Source of the DNA: Christensenellaceae bacterium | Lineage (GTDB): Bacteria > Bacillota > Clostridia > Christensenellales > SZUA-584 | Assembly: GCA_012719815.1 (NCBI GenBank) | Contig: JAAXZP010000236.1 | Coordinates: forward strand, 1-9,135 | DNA: 9,135 nucleotides | Reading direction: 5' to 3' | Position numbers and translations under genes: made by a program | The notes under the pieces: model-generated | What the model was told of the DNA's origin: nothing | Database searches by the model: none | Seen by the model: only the letters and a program-made list of their open reading frames with translations | In this document: piece after piece, positions 1 to 6,472 of the stretch | Layout of the letters: every line of letters starts with the position of its first letter | Position numbering within the stretch: the stretch's first letter is position 1

Positions 1-530
1 ACCACGGTAAACTTCTGCCCGTTGATGCTCACCTTGTTGCCCACCGCGGTGCCGCGGCCAAACAGCTGGTCTTTGGCTTCCTCGCTTAAAACCACCACCT
101 GGCGCACATAATCGATGTCCTTTTTGGTGAGGCCGTGGCCTTCCAGATAGCCCATCTGCTCCATGACGAAAAGCGCCTCGGTGGTGCCCACCACGTCGGC
201 TATCAGCTTGGTGCCGCCCCTGGAGAGGTAGGCCTTCTCATATGCCGAAGGCGCCACATCCTTCACGCCGCGCACTTTCTGCAGCATCTGCGCGTCGACG
301 AGCGTGAGCAGCTTGTTGGGTCCGCGCAGATCGTTGGAAAACAGCCAGATGCGGTTGATGCCAAACTTTAAAAGCTCATCGTTAATCATCTGCTGCCCGC
401 CGCCGCCTACCGAAATAACGGTGATCATCGACGCGATGCCGATCATAATGCCGAGCACGGTCAGCATGGTGCGCAGACGGTTCTTCTTGAGCTGGTGCAC
501 CGCAATGCTTACATAGTCGCTGAATCTCAT
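1..530 (-). CDS. MacB/FtsX-type ABC transporter permease, N-terminal part
   Basis: Reading leftwards from ATG at 530, 176 codons stay open to the window edge, so the C-terminus is missing. Residues 1-20 are a basic amphipathic start (MRFSDYVSIAVHQLKKNRLR). One hydrophobic segment follows at about 21-43 (TMLTVLGIMIGIASMITVIS), then VGGGGQQMI and an extracytoplasmic domain with LLTLVDAQML, GVKDVAPSAYEK and LSEEAKDQLFG. This is the classic MacB periplasmic core domain layout; the full family is about 400 residues, with three more membrane segments expected beyond the edge. The ATG overlaps the stop of the upstream ATPase gene as ATGA, and GGAG lies 8 bases before the start. The protein should be the membrane subunit working with the neighbouring ATPase and HlyD-like adaptor. 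The substrate (peptide, antibiotic, lipid or protein) cannot be told. Family confident, substrate unknown. Confidence 0.93.
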   Translation of the reverse strand, partial: MRFSDYVSIAVHQLKKNRLRTMLTVLGIMIGIASMITVISVGGGGQQMINDELLKFGINRIWLFSNDLRGPNKLLTLVDAQMLQKVRGVKDVAPSAYEKAYLSRGGTKLIADVVGTTEALFVMEQMGYLEGHGLTKKDIDYVRQVVVLSEEAKDQLFGRGTAVGNKVSINGQKFTV

Positions 531-1207
531 GAGACTTTCTCCACCACGCAGCCGTCTTTGAGTACGATAAGCTCCTTGGCGTTGTCCGCCACGCTGCGCT
601 CATGCGTAATCAGCACGATGGTCGCACCCGCTTTGTTGAGGTCCACCAGCATGCGCATGATATCGGCGCCGGTACGGCTGTCCAGGTTGCCCGTCGGTGC
701 GTCGGCTAGTATCAGGCTGGGGTTGTTCACCAGCGCCCGCGCGATGGCCACCCGCTGGCGCTGCCCGCCCGAGAGTTCCGACGGCAGGTGGTTGGCCCGG
801 CTGGCCAGACCTGTCATCTCCAGCAGCTCGGAGGACTTTTTGTGCCGTTCCTTGGGCGGGATGCCCGAATACACCATCGGAAGCTCAATGTTCTGCCGCG
901 CCGTCAGCGTGGGCAGCAGGTAAAACGACTGGAATATAAATCCGATGCGCCGGTTCCTCAAATATACCTTGGCCTGATTGCTCAGCCGCCGCACGTCAGT
1001 TCCGGCAAATATGTAATCGCCGCGCGTTTGCGTGTCGATGCACCCGAGTATATTCATCAGCGTGGTCTTGCCGGAGCCCGACGGCCCCATCACCGCCAGA
1101 AAGCCGCCCGGCTGGATGCTCAGCGTAATGCCCCGCAGCGCATGGACGCACGTTTCGCCCTTTCCGTATGTCTTGCAAAGGTCCCTAACCTCGATTATAG
1201 CTGACAT
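527..1207 (-). CDS. MacB/LolD-family ABC transporter ATP-binding protein with altered Walker B
   Basis: A 226-residue protein, the usual length for a LolD/MacB-type ATPase subunit. Visible motifs in order are Walker A GPSGSGKT (41-48), Q-loop Gln93 in IFQSFYLLP, signature LSGGQRQRVAIARAL (145-159), Walker B LILAD (165-169), D-loop NLD (174-176) and H-loop His202 in ITHERS. The family normally reads ADEPTGNLD; here it is ADAPTGNLD, so residue 170, the catalytic glutamate position, is alanine (codon GCA, plus-strand 698-700). In studied ABC ATPases loss of this Glu strongly reduces hydrolysis and stabilises the ATP-bound dimer. All other motifs look intact, so this may be a true variant or a single-base assembly error. 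The start has AGGAGG 6 bases upstream, and the first 23 bases overlap the end of the HlyD-like gene. It should energise the permease encoded immediately downstream. Confidence 0.95.
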   Translation of the reverse strand: MSAIIEVRDLCKTYGKGETCVHALRGITLSIQPGGFLAVMGPSGSGKTTLMNILGCIDTQTRGDYIFAGTDVRRLSNQAKVYLRNRRIGFIFQSFYLLPTLTARQNIELPMVYSGIPPKERHKKSSELLEMTGLASRANHLPSELSGGQRQRVAIARALVNNPSLILADAPTGNLDSRTGADIMRMLVDLNKAGATIVLITHERSVADNAKELIVLKDGCVVEKVS

Positions 1208-2381
1208 GCTGCCCCTCCTGCACGCTGTCCGGCGCCATCACCACGCGTTCGCCCCTGGTCAGTCCGCTCGTCACCTCGACGTTGAACATATCCATAAAGC
1301 CGGTGGTCACCCGCCGCTTTCTTACAATATCCTTGTCGTCCACCACATACACGCAGCCGTCGGCCGTCAGGCAGTCCGCCGGGATGTTAAGCACCCCGTT
1401 TTTGGCGCTCAGTACAACTTTGAGATCCACCACCGCGCCCGGCATTTTGCTGAAGCCTTCGTCCGGCTTGATGGTCACCTTGGTCATCGTATCAAACATG
1501 GATAATTCCCCGACGTCCATCGCAGCGCTGCCGATCTTTGTCAGCTTGCCCGTATAATTGCCGCCCTCCGTCATGATGATCACATCCATGCCCACCTGCA
1601 GGCCGTCCACATCCTTCTCATACACGTAGCCGACGATTTCGGTGCTGTCGGTATCCGCAATCACCATCGCGGGCATGCCGGGCGCCAGCACCTCGCCGTC
1701 GTGGACGTTAACGGCCAGCACCGTGCCGCCGATGCGGCTGGTGAACTTCATTTTGTCTATCGCCTCCTGCAGCTGGTCCACCGCGAGCTGCGCCAGTTTC
1801 AGCTGGCTCTCCGTGCTGAGCGCATTGCTGCTGTCCGCCGCGGCTGTCGCGTTCTGCAATGCCGCCAGCTCGCTCAGCCGCTGCCCCGCCGCCGCCGCGG
1901 CAGCCGCCGCCTCTGCGCCCACGCCGCCCAGCGCCTCGTTGAACGCATCAAAATCGTAGCCCGTCGTCTGCGACAGCGCCAACGCGATGGCGGCCTGCTG
2001 CTGCCTGCTCATCCGCGTGTCCTGTGCCCGGGGCGCCATAACGGTCTGGGCTGCGGCTTCGCTGAGCGCCTCCAGTTTAAGCTGCGCTTCCTGAAGCTGC
2101 GCTTCCATAGCGGAACTGTCCAGGTCGAACAGCTTGTCGCCAGCCTTCACACGGCTGCCTTCCGACACATAAATGTTCAATACCGTACCGCCCGTTTCGC
2201 TCATGACGCTATACATATTGGTGCAAACCACTTCTCCGGAGAACTCCAGCGTATTGGCAAGGTCGCCGTAATCCACCTCATATACGCCCACAACCGTGCG
2301 CGCTTCCCCTTTGTTGAAATATAAAAACCAGCCGGCAGCGATCACTGCCAGCACGGATAACAATAGAATCACTTTTCGCAT
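1185..2381 (-). CDS. HlyD/MacA-like membrane fusion (adaptor) protein
   Basis: A 398-residue protein anchored by an N-terminal hydrophobic segment (about 3-22, ILLLSVLAVIAAGWFLYF) with the rest outside the membrane. A split biotinyl-lipoyl-like domain is seen as GGTVLNIYVSEGSRVKAGD (64-82) and GGTVLAVNVHDGEVLAPG (218-235). Between them, about 90-212 is an Ala/Gln/Leu-rich helical hairpin typical of adaptor proteins. Residues 246-325 fit the beta-barrel domain and 328-398 the membrane-proximal domain, ending in GLTRGERVV. The hairpin holds a run of eight alanines (158-165). In Gram-negatives MacA bridges MacB to TolC; in Firmicutes, homologues next to MacB-like ATPase and permease genes are thought to assist export or substrate capture outside the cell. 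The start at 2381 is preceded by an AAAGGGGG ribosome binding site. It is the first gene of the leftward operon. Family assignment is firm; substrate unknown. Confidence 0.92.
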   Translation of the reverse strand: MRKVILLLSVLAVIAAGWFLYFNKGEARTVVGVYEVDYGDLANTLEFSGEVVCTNMYSVMSETGGTVLNIYVSEGSRVKAGDKLFDLDSSAMEAQLQEAQLKLEALSEAAAQTVMAPRAQDTRMSRQQQAAIALALSQTTGYDFDAFNEALGGVGAEAAAAAAAAGQRLSELAALQNATAAADSSNALSTESQLKLAQLAVDQLQEAIDKMKFTSRIGGTVLAVNVHDGEVLAPGMPAMVIADTDSTEIVGYVYEKDVDGLQVGMDVIIMTEGGNYTGKLTKIGSAAMDVGELSMFDTMTKVTIKPDEGFSKMPGAVVDLKVVLSAKNGVLNIPADCLTADGCVYVVDDKDIVRKRRVTTGFMDMFNVEVTSGLTRGERVVMAPDSVQEGQHVSYNRG

Positions 2382-2478
2382 ACGCTGTTCCCCCTTTAAA
2401 ATCCCGTGTGTAATTCGATTCTATTTTGGCAGAAAAGCAATACCGTTATGCGGGCAAAAGGCGCGGTACATTGCTGGC

Positions 2479-2503
2479 AAAATCGCCGTTTTTCGCCGAT
2501 TTT
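2479..2503. repeat. Inverted repeat aaaatcg / cgatttt with internal 10-bp direct repeat
   Basis: Perfect 7-base arms at 2479-2485 and 2497-2503 flank an 11-base centre. The same stretch can be read as two abutting 10-base copies, tcgccgtttt and tcgccgattt, differing at one base. It lies between the two divergent operons, roughly 100 bases before the HlyD-like start, and could be a regulator binding site. The T-run after it (2509-2515) is separated from the stem, so I do not call it a terminator. Confidence 0.3.
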
Positions 2504-2551
2504 ATACCTTTTTTGTCATATGGCGGACCGAAAAAATCAGTCCGTGCAGTC

Positions 2552-2580
2552 TTGTGCCGCTATATACCATACAGTAAAAT
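2552..2580 (+). promoter_or_regulatory. Possible rightward promoter (weak match)
   Basis: TTGTGC at 2552-2557 and TAAAAT at 2575-2580 are spaced by 17 bases. The -10 matches the sigma-A consensus at five of six positions, the -35 at only three. It faces the polysaccharide operon and would give a leader of about 135 bases before the aminotransferase start. In an AT-rich stretch such matches arise by chance, so this is a candidate only. Confidence 0.3.
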
Positions 2581-2619
2581 AAAGTAAATATTTCCGACAA
2601 AAGCAAAAACCCGGCGTGT

Positions 2620-2649
2620 TTGAACCGCAGATAACGGTTTATCTATAGA
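2620..2649 (+). promoter_or_regulatory. Possible rightward promoter overlapping an inverted repeat
   Basis: TTGAAC at 2620-2625 and TATAGA at 2644-2649 are spaced by 18 bases, each matching the sigma-A consensus at four positions. The spacer is almost filled by the inverted repeat at 2629-2644, a position where a repressor could block RNA polymerase. It would give a shorter leader of about 68 bases for the polysaccharide operon. Candidate only, an alternative to the pair at 2552-2580. Confidence 0.25.
2629..2644. repeat. Inverted repeat agataa-cggt-ttatct, possible operator
   Basis: A perfect 6-base inverted repeat (2629-2634 and 2639-2644) with a 4-base centre. An overlapping alternative hairpin pairs aaccg (2623-2627) with cggtt (2635-2639); the two cannot form together. 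As DNA it may be a regulator site, as RNA an alternative-structure leader. There is no U-tract, so it is not a terminator. Confidence 0.35.
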
Positions 2650-2673
2650 ATGTGTGAAAACGCATACGCGGCG

Positions 2674-2688
2674 CGGCCGTAGCGGCCG
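2674..2688 (+). repeat. GC-rich hairpin in the leader of the polysaccharide operon
   Basis: cggccg (2674-2679) and cggccg (2683-2688) flank the triplet tag and can form a 6-base all-GC stem. It sits 35 bases before the aminotransferase start and ahead of its ribosome binding region. No T-run follows. It may be simple local GC bias or an RNA stem that affects transcript stability or translation. Confidence 0.3.
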
Positions 2689-2706
2689 GCTCCGCGGTAT
2701 TGCGGT

Positions 2707-2726
2707 AAAGGAAGTAGGGAGATTTG
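2707..2726 (+). promoter_or_regulatory. Ribosome binding region and TTG start of the aminotransferase
   Basis: aaagga (2707-2712) and aggga (2716-2720) precede TTG at 2724-2726. The first is at a long spacing and the second is close, so neither is ideal. TTG is preferred over ATG at 2757 because the 11 residues gained contain VYLSPPHM, which matches the conserved beginning of DegT-family enzymes of this type. Confidence 0.6.
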
Positions 2727-3887
2727 AACGACAGGGTTTATCTGTCCCCGCCGCACATGAACGGCCGGGAGATGGGATATATCGAGCGGGCTTTCGCAAC
2801 CAACTGGATTGCTCCCCTCGGGGAAAATATCGACGCGTTTGAAGACGCAGTACAGCGTTATGTGGGCATGCCGCACGCGCTTGCTCTCTCCTCCGGCACC
2901 GCTGCGATGCATCTCGCGATGATGTCGCTGGGCATCGGGCCCGGCGACATCGTGCTGTGCGCCGACGTCACGTTTGCGGCGAGCTGCAATCCCATCGTGT
3001 ACCAGGGCGCGGAGCCTGTGTTCATCGACTGCGATCAGGAGAGCTGGTGCATAGACCCGGCGCTGCTGGCGGACGCATTGCTTTTCTATAAGAAAGAGGA
3101 TAAAATACCCAAAGCGGTGGTGGTTGTGGACCTCTACGGCTTGCCCGCGGATTACGACCGCATACTGCCCGTCTGCGCCGAGTTCGGCGTACCGGTGATC
3201 GAGGACGCCGCCGAGGCGCTGGGCTCTTCGTATAAGGGCTCCATGTGCGGCTCCTTTGGCGATCCCAGCATACTCTCCTTCAACGCTAACAAGATCATCA
3301 CCGCCTCGTCGGGCGGCATGGTGCTGTCCCGCAGCCGGGAGGCCATACAAAAAATGAGATACTGGGCCACGCAGGCGCGCGAGCCCCTCCCCTATTACGA
3401 GCACAAGGAGATCGGCTACAACTACCGGATGTCCAACATCTGCGCGGGCATCGGCCGCGGTCAGATGGAGACGCTACCCGCCTATGTTAAAAAGCGCCGC
3501 GAGATATATAAGCGCTACAAAGAGGCATTGGCAGACCTTCCGGTGCGCTTCAACCCGGTCATCCCCGGGGCGGAGCCCAACTTCTGGCTCACCGTGATGG
3601 TGATCGAGGAAGGCTGCGGCATATCTCCCACCGCGGTCGCCGAAGCGCTGGCCGCGGAGAATATCGAGACGCGCCCGTTCTGGAAGCCGATGCATATGCA
3701 GCCCGTATACCGTTCCCGCAGGTTCTTCAGCCGCCGCAACCCGGCAGGAGAAGAGCTGTTTGCCCGCGGGCTGTGCCTGCCTTCGGGCACCGCAATGGAT
3801 GAGCGCGTTCAGGACAGAATCATCGATATTATCCGGTCCTGCTTTATGCAGGGGCGGTCATACGTGAAAACGGGGGTAGGCCTGTGA
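2724..3887 (+). CDS. DegT/DnrJ/EryC1/StrS-family PLP-dependent sugar aminotransferase (PglE/EpsN-like)
   Basis: A 387-residue fold-type I aminotransferase expected to move an amino group from glutamate to a 4-keto nucleotide sugar in the cytoplasm. The N-terminus VYLSPPHMNGREMGYIERAF followed by NWIAPLG is typical of the subgroup making UDP-4-amino-4,6-dideoxy-GlcNAc. SSGTAAMHLA (56-65) is the phosphate-binding loop, EDAAEALGS (160-168) carries Asp161 for the PLP ring nitrogen, and SFNANKIITASSGGM (185-199) carries Lys190, the internal aldimine lysine. GYNYRMSNI (231-239) and ETRPFWKPMH (315-324) are further family blocks. It starts with TTG and is the first gene of the operon. Its stop overlaps the next start as TGATG. 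The membrane dehydratase encoded at 4605-6461 would supply the keto-sugar. The exact sugar is inferred from the pairing. B. subtilis EpsN is a close functional analogue. Confidence 0.93.
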   Translation: MNDRVYLSPPHMNGREMGYIERAFATNWIAPLGENIDAFEDAVQRYVGMPHALALSSGTAAMHLAMMSLGIGPGDIVLCADVTFAASCNPIVYQGAEPVFIDCDQESWCIDPALLADALLFYKKEDKIPKAVVVVDLYGLPADYDRILPVCAEFGVPVIEDAAEALGSSYKGSMCGSFGDPSILSFNANKIITASSGGMVLSRSREAIQKMRYWATQAREPLPYYEHKEIGYNYRMSNICAGIGRGQMETLPAYVKKRREIYKRYKEALADLPVRFNPVIPGAEPNFWLTVMVIEEGCGISPTAVAEALAAENIETRPFWKPMHMQPVYRSRRFFSRRNPAGEELFARGLCLPSGTAMDERVQDRIIDIIRSCFMQGRSYVKTGVGL

Positions 3888-4582
3888 TGACACACAGAGC
3901 CCGGCGTGCAAACGCCGCATCGGAAAAGAAACGCCTCAGCACGCGCGCGCGAATCATACTCTGCGCCGTGCTTTTCGTCGCGATGGCGGCGCTGCTCTCT
4001 CCCGTCATTGCCCAGGCAATGGCGAAAAGGGCGGCCGCAGGTGCCGCCGCGCCGGCAGCCCCGGCGGAAACCGGCATGAGCGTCCCGTTCCTCAAGGAGC
4101 TTGCCACGGCTTCCCGCTACTCTTACGAGGGCGTCAAGACGGTATCGGGCATGCAGGGCGAGCACAGCACCGAATTCGCCTGCGCGGTGCAGGGAGACGA
4201 TTTCGTCGTGCAGACCGAGGTCAGCCAGCACACGTACCGGCAGCTTTACGTCGATGGCAGCTACACGCTGGTGGACGACACGCTGAAAACGGTGCAGCCG
4301 GGCGTGTGCAAATACGATTACATGGACGGCAGCCTGATATCCGCCATCAGCGGCCGGATTATCCGCACAGCGGCCGATATCATCGACGGCGTCCATGTGA
4401 CGCGCGTGGAAATCTACAAAGACGGCGTTGTGTACGCATATTACCTTAATCCACAGGGCGTTTTGGTCCGATTCTATTATATATACGACGGAAATGAAGT
4501 GACGCTGAACATAAGCCAGGTCACGCCGGGGAGCGCGGACGCCGTGTCGTTTAACATCCCTTCGGGTTACAGCGTCCGATGA
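3887..4582 (+). CDS. Unrecognised membrane-anchored extracytoplasmic protein
   Basis: 231 residues from ATG at 3887, which overlaps the aminotransferase stop as TGATG; GTG at 3884 would add one residue. I do not recognise the family. A basic N-terminus (HRARR, KKRLSTRAR) is followed by a hydrophobic segment at about 23-43 (IILCAVLFVAMAALLSPVIA), so it is anchored in or secreted across the membrane, with a possible cleavage near AQA. An Ala/Pro linker (about 48-62) leads to a domain of about 165 residues with alternating polar and hydrophobic strands: FVVQTEV, RQLYVDGSYTLVDD, VTRVEIYKDGVVYAYYL, VRFYYIYDGNEVTLNISQV, ending SFNIPSGYSV. This strand pattern and ending recall LolA/LppX-like lipid-binding sheets, but that is only an impression. 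Cys99 and Cys141 could form a disulfide. It sits between two sugar-nucleotide genes, 22 bases before the dehydratase start, so a role in polymer assembly or export is likely. Confidence 0.85.
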   Translation: MTHRARRANAASEKKRLSTRARIILCAVLFVAMAALLSPVIAQAMAKRAAAGAAAPAAPAETGMSVPFLKELATASRYSYEGVKTVSGMQGEHSTEFACAVQGDDFVVQTEVSQHTYRQLYVDGSYTLVDDTLKTVQPGVCKYDYMDGSLISAISGRIIRTAADIIDGVHVTRVEIYKDGVVYAYYLNPQGVLVRFYYIYDGNEVTLNISQVTPGSADAVSFNIPSGYSVR

Positions 4583-4592
4583 CAGGCATTGC

Positions 4593-4607
4593 GGAGGTAA
4601 TTATTTG
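4593..4607 (+). promoter_or_regulatory. Strong ribosome binding site fixing a TTG start
   Basis: ggagg at 4593-4597 lies 7 bases before TTG at 4605-4607. No in-frame ATG follows before the first membrane segment, so the TTG start of the dehydratase is well supported. Confidence 0.8.
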
Positions 4608-6461
4608 AACATCAAGGAAGCGACAAAAAAAACAATTACTTTCCTGGTCGACGTTCTGGGCCTCATCTGGGCCCTTGCTTTGGCTTTGTCCACCCATTAT
4701 GGGATGCCTGCGGACGGATTTGCCGGGCTATTTATGCAATACCGCCTGCCGATTATCGCTTACCTCGGCATCAACATATTCACGCTGCTGCTGGTCAGGT
4801 GCTACGACGAGCTGATCCGCGACTATTCGCTGTTCAGCACGATAAAGCTGTTCGGCGCGCTTGCCATCTCGCACCTGCTGTTCGCGCTGTTCATGTCGGT
4901 CATCGGCGATACGCAGCCCTCTCTGCTGATACTCAACCTCACCGTATACGCCGCGGCGGCGCTCGGGGTATACCGTCTGATCGTGCTCGTCGCGTTCCAG
5001 GCGCTCCTCCACCTGCCCAAAGCCAACCGGTCCGGCCACGCGAAGCGGGCCATCATATTCGGCGCGGGCAGCGCCGGCAAATACCTGGTGGACATGCTCA
5101 ACCAGGACCCGTCCAAGCAGCTTAAGCCCGTGGCGTTCATCGACGACGACCCGCGGCTGGAGCGCAAGCGCATCAAAGGCCTTCTGGTGGTAGGCCCGCG
5201 CATGCTGATCCCTTACGCCGCCAAGAAATACAACGCAGAAGTCATCATCATCGCAATACCGTTTGTGGACAACAGCACGATTCGCGAAATTTTCAACCTA
5301 TGCAATGAAGCCAACTGTACAGTCAAACGGTTCGGCAACATGTCCAACCTCAAGTTCGAAGGGCTTGCCAAGTCCACCATTAACGAGATACGCGTGGAAG
5401 ACCTGCTGCAGCGCGACGTGGTGCGCCTGGACCTGGAGAGCGTGTCCGAACTGGTGAAGGGCAAAACAGTGCTGGTCACTGGCGGTGCGGGTTCCATCGG
5501 CTCGGAGCTGTGCCGCCAGATCATGGACTACAAGCCCCGCCTGCTCGTCATACTGGATTTCAACGAGAACGGCCTGTTTGACATCACGATGGAGCTCCGG
5601 AAAAACTACTATGAAGGCGCGTTTGAGACGTGTCTTGCCAATATCCGCGAGCGCGACGTGATGAACGAGGTGTTCCAAAAATACCGGCCGGACATCGTGT
5701 TCCACGCGGCGGCGCACAAGCACGTGCCGATGATGGAAGGCAACCTGCGCGAGGCGCTGATAAACAACGTGGTCGGCACCAACAACGTGGTGGAAGCGAG
5801 CATCGCCTGCGGCGTGGAGCGGTTTATGCTGATATCCACCGACAAGGCGGTCAACCCCACCAACATCATGGGCGCCACCAAACGCATTGCCGAGCTGCTC
5901 ATCCAGCAGAAAAACCGCAGCGGCGATACGCGCTTCGCGGCGGTGCGCTTCGGCAATGTGCTGGGCAGCCATTCCAGCGTCATACCGATTCTCCAGCGGC
6001 AGCTGCAGGCGGGCGGTCCGCTTACCGTGACGCATAAAGACGTCACGCGCTATTTTATGACTATCCCCGAAGCGGTGCAGCTGGTGCTGGAGTCCGCTTC
6101 CATCATGCAGGGCGGCGAGATATTCGTGCTGGACATGGGCGAGCCCATCCGCATCTACGACCTCGCCACCACGATGATCAAGCTGGCAGGGCTGGTGCCG
6201 GAAAAGGATATCAAGATTGAGGTGACCGGCTTAAGACCGGGCGAAAAACTCCATGAGGAGCTGTGCCTGCCCGAGGAAACGGTGGTCACCACTTCGAATA
6301 ACAAGATATACGTGATGCGGCCGGAGATCAGCGAAACTGATATGGAATCGGGCGCGCTGCTGGCAGAGCTGCTGGACAGCATCCGCGGCAAGGACCAGGC
6401 CCGCATCCGTGAACTGGTGCAGCGGCTGGTCCCCTCGCTCCAGGACAGAAAAATTTGCTAG
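4605..6461 (+). CDS. Membrane-bound UDP-sugar 4,6-dehydratase, PglF/CapD/WbpM/EpsC-like
   Basis: A 618-residue protein, full length for the long CapD/WbpM/PglF group. Four hydrophobic segments occupy about 12-30, 47-65, 82-100 and 108-133. The first Rossmann domain (about 145-250) has GAGSAG (153-158). The second, catalytic SDR domain (about 285-560) has VTGGAGSIGSEL (291-302), HAAAHKHVPMME (367-378), STDKAVNPTN (411-420) and IMGATK (421-426), then LRPGEKLHEEL (543-553). Thr412, Asp413, Lys414 form the catalytic set. Met422 occupies the usual SDR tyrosine position, with Lys426, as in PglF-type retaining UDP-GlcNAc 4,6-dehydratases. The expected reaction is UDP-GlcNAc to UDP-4-keto-6-deoxy-GlcNAc at the inner membrane face, feeding the aminotransferase. 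WbpM/CapD-type relatives make related keto-sugars. TTG start with strong GGAGG. An eight-A run (4625-4632) lies in codons 7-10. The next gene begins 11 bases after the stop. Confidence 0.95.
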   Translation: MNIKEATKKTITFLVDVLGLIWALALALSTHYGMPADGFAGLFMQYRLPIIAYLGINIFTLLLVRCYDELIRDYSLFSTIKLFGALAISHLLFALFMSVIGDTQPSLLILNLTVYAAAALGVYRLIVLVAFQALLHLPKANRSGHAKRAIIFGAGSAGKYLVDMLNQDPSKQLKPVAFIDDDPRLERKRIKGLLVVGPRMLIPYAAKKYNAEVIIIAIPFVDNSTIREIFNLCNEANCTVKRFGNMSNLKFEGLAKSTINEIRVEDLLQRDVVRLDLESVSELVKGKTVLVTGGAGSIGSELCRQIMDYKPRLLVILDFNENGLFDITMELRKNYYEGAFETCLANIRERDVMNEVFQKYRPDIVFHAAAHKHVPMMEGNLREALINNVVGTNNVVEASIACGVERFMLISTDKAVNPTNIMGATKRIAELLIQQKNRSGDTRFAAVRFGNVLGSHSSVIPILQRQLQAGGPLTVTHKDVTRYFMTIPEAVQLVLESASIMQGGEIFVLDMGEPIRIYDLATTMIKLAGLVPEKDIKIEVTGLRPGEKLHEELCLPEETVVTTSNNKIYVMRPEISETDMESGALLAELLDSIRGKDQARIRELVQRLVPSLQDRKIC

Positions 6462-6472
6462 ACGGAGGCAGG

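Larger units (their letters stand above)
2382..2723. other. Divergent intergenic region between transporter and polysaccharide operons
   Basis: These 342 bases separate two operons read in opposite directions, so promoters for both should lie here. About 2395-2660 is clearly AT-richer than the flanking genes; 2661-2700 is very GC-rich. I see two weak rightward promoter-like pairs and three short inverted repeats (listed separately). On the minus strand, TAGAAT at 2423-2418, 37 bases before the HlyD-like start, could be a -10, but I find no convincing -35 at proper spacing. Short open frames here and those running on from 2560-2799 have no recognisable protein features. No tRNA, riboswitch or rho-independent terminator was recognised. 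Confidence 0.7.

Noticed and set aside
1701..2324. 207-residue open frame on the plus strand opposite the HlyD-like gene
   Set aside because: Arg-rich shadow of the Ala-rich adaptor gene, no domain visible.
2479..2515. Hairpin followed by a T-run resembling a rho-independent terminator
   Set aside because: The stem is short and AT-rich and the T-run does not follow directly; no gene ends nearby on the plus strand.
2560..2799. 79-residue minus-strand frame crossing the divergent intergenic region
   Set aside because: Its first half lies antisense to the conserved N-terminus of the aminotransferase, and no protein family is apparent.
2643..3404. 253-residue open frame on the minus strand opposite the aminotransferase
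   Set aside because: Low-complexity His/Arg/Ala-rich translation with no motifs; it mirrors a real gene with clear catalytic residues in GC-rich DNA.
5298..6035. 245-residue open frame on the minus strand opposite the dehydratase
   Set aside because: His/Arg/Val-rich shadow of a conserved catalytic domain; no motif or credible start.
6455..6472. TTG at 6455 as start of the chain-length protein
   Set aside because: It overlaps the preceding stop region and its extra residues are encoded by the ribosome binding site of the ATG at 6473.
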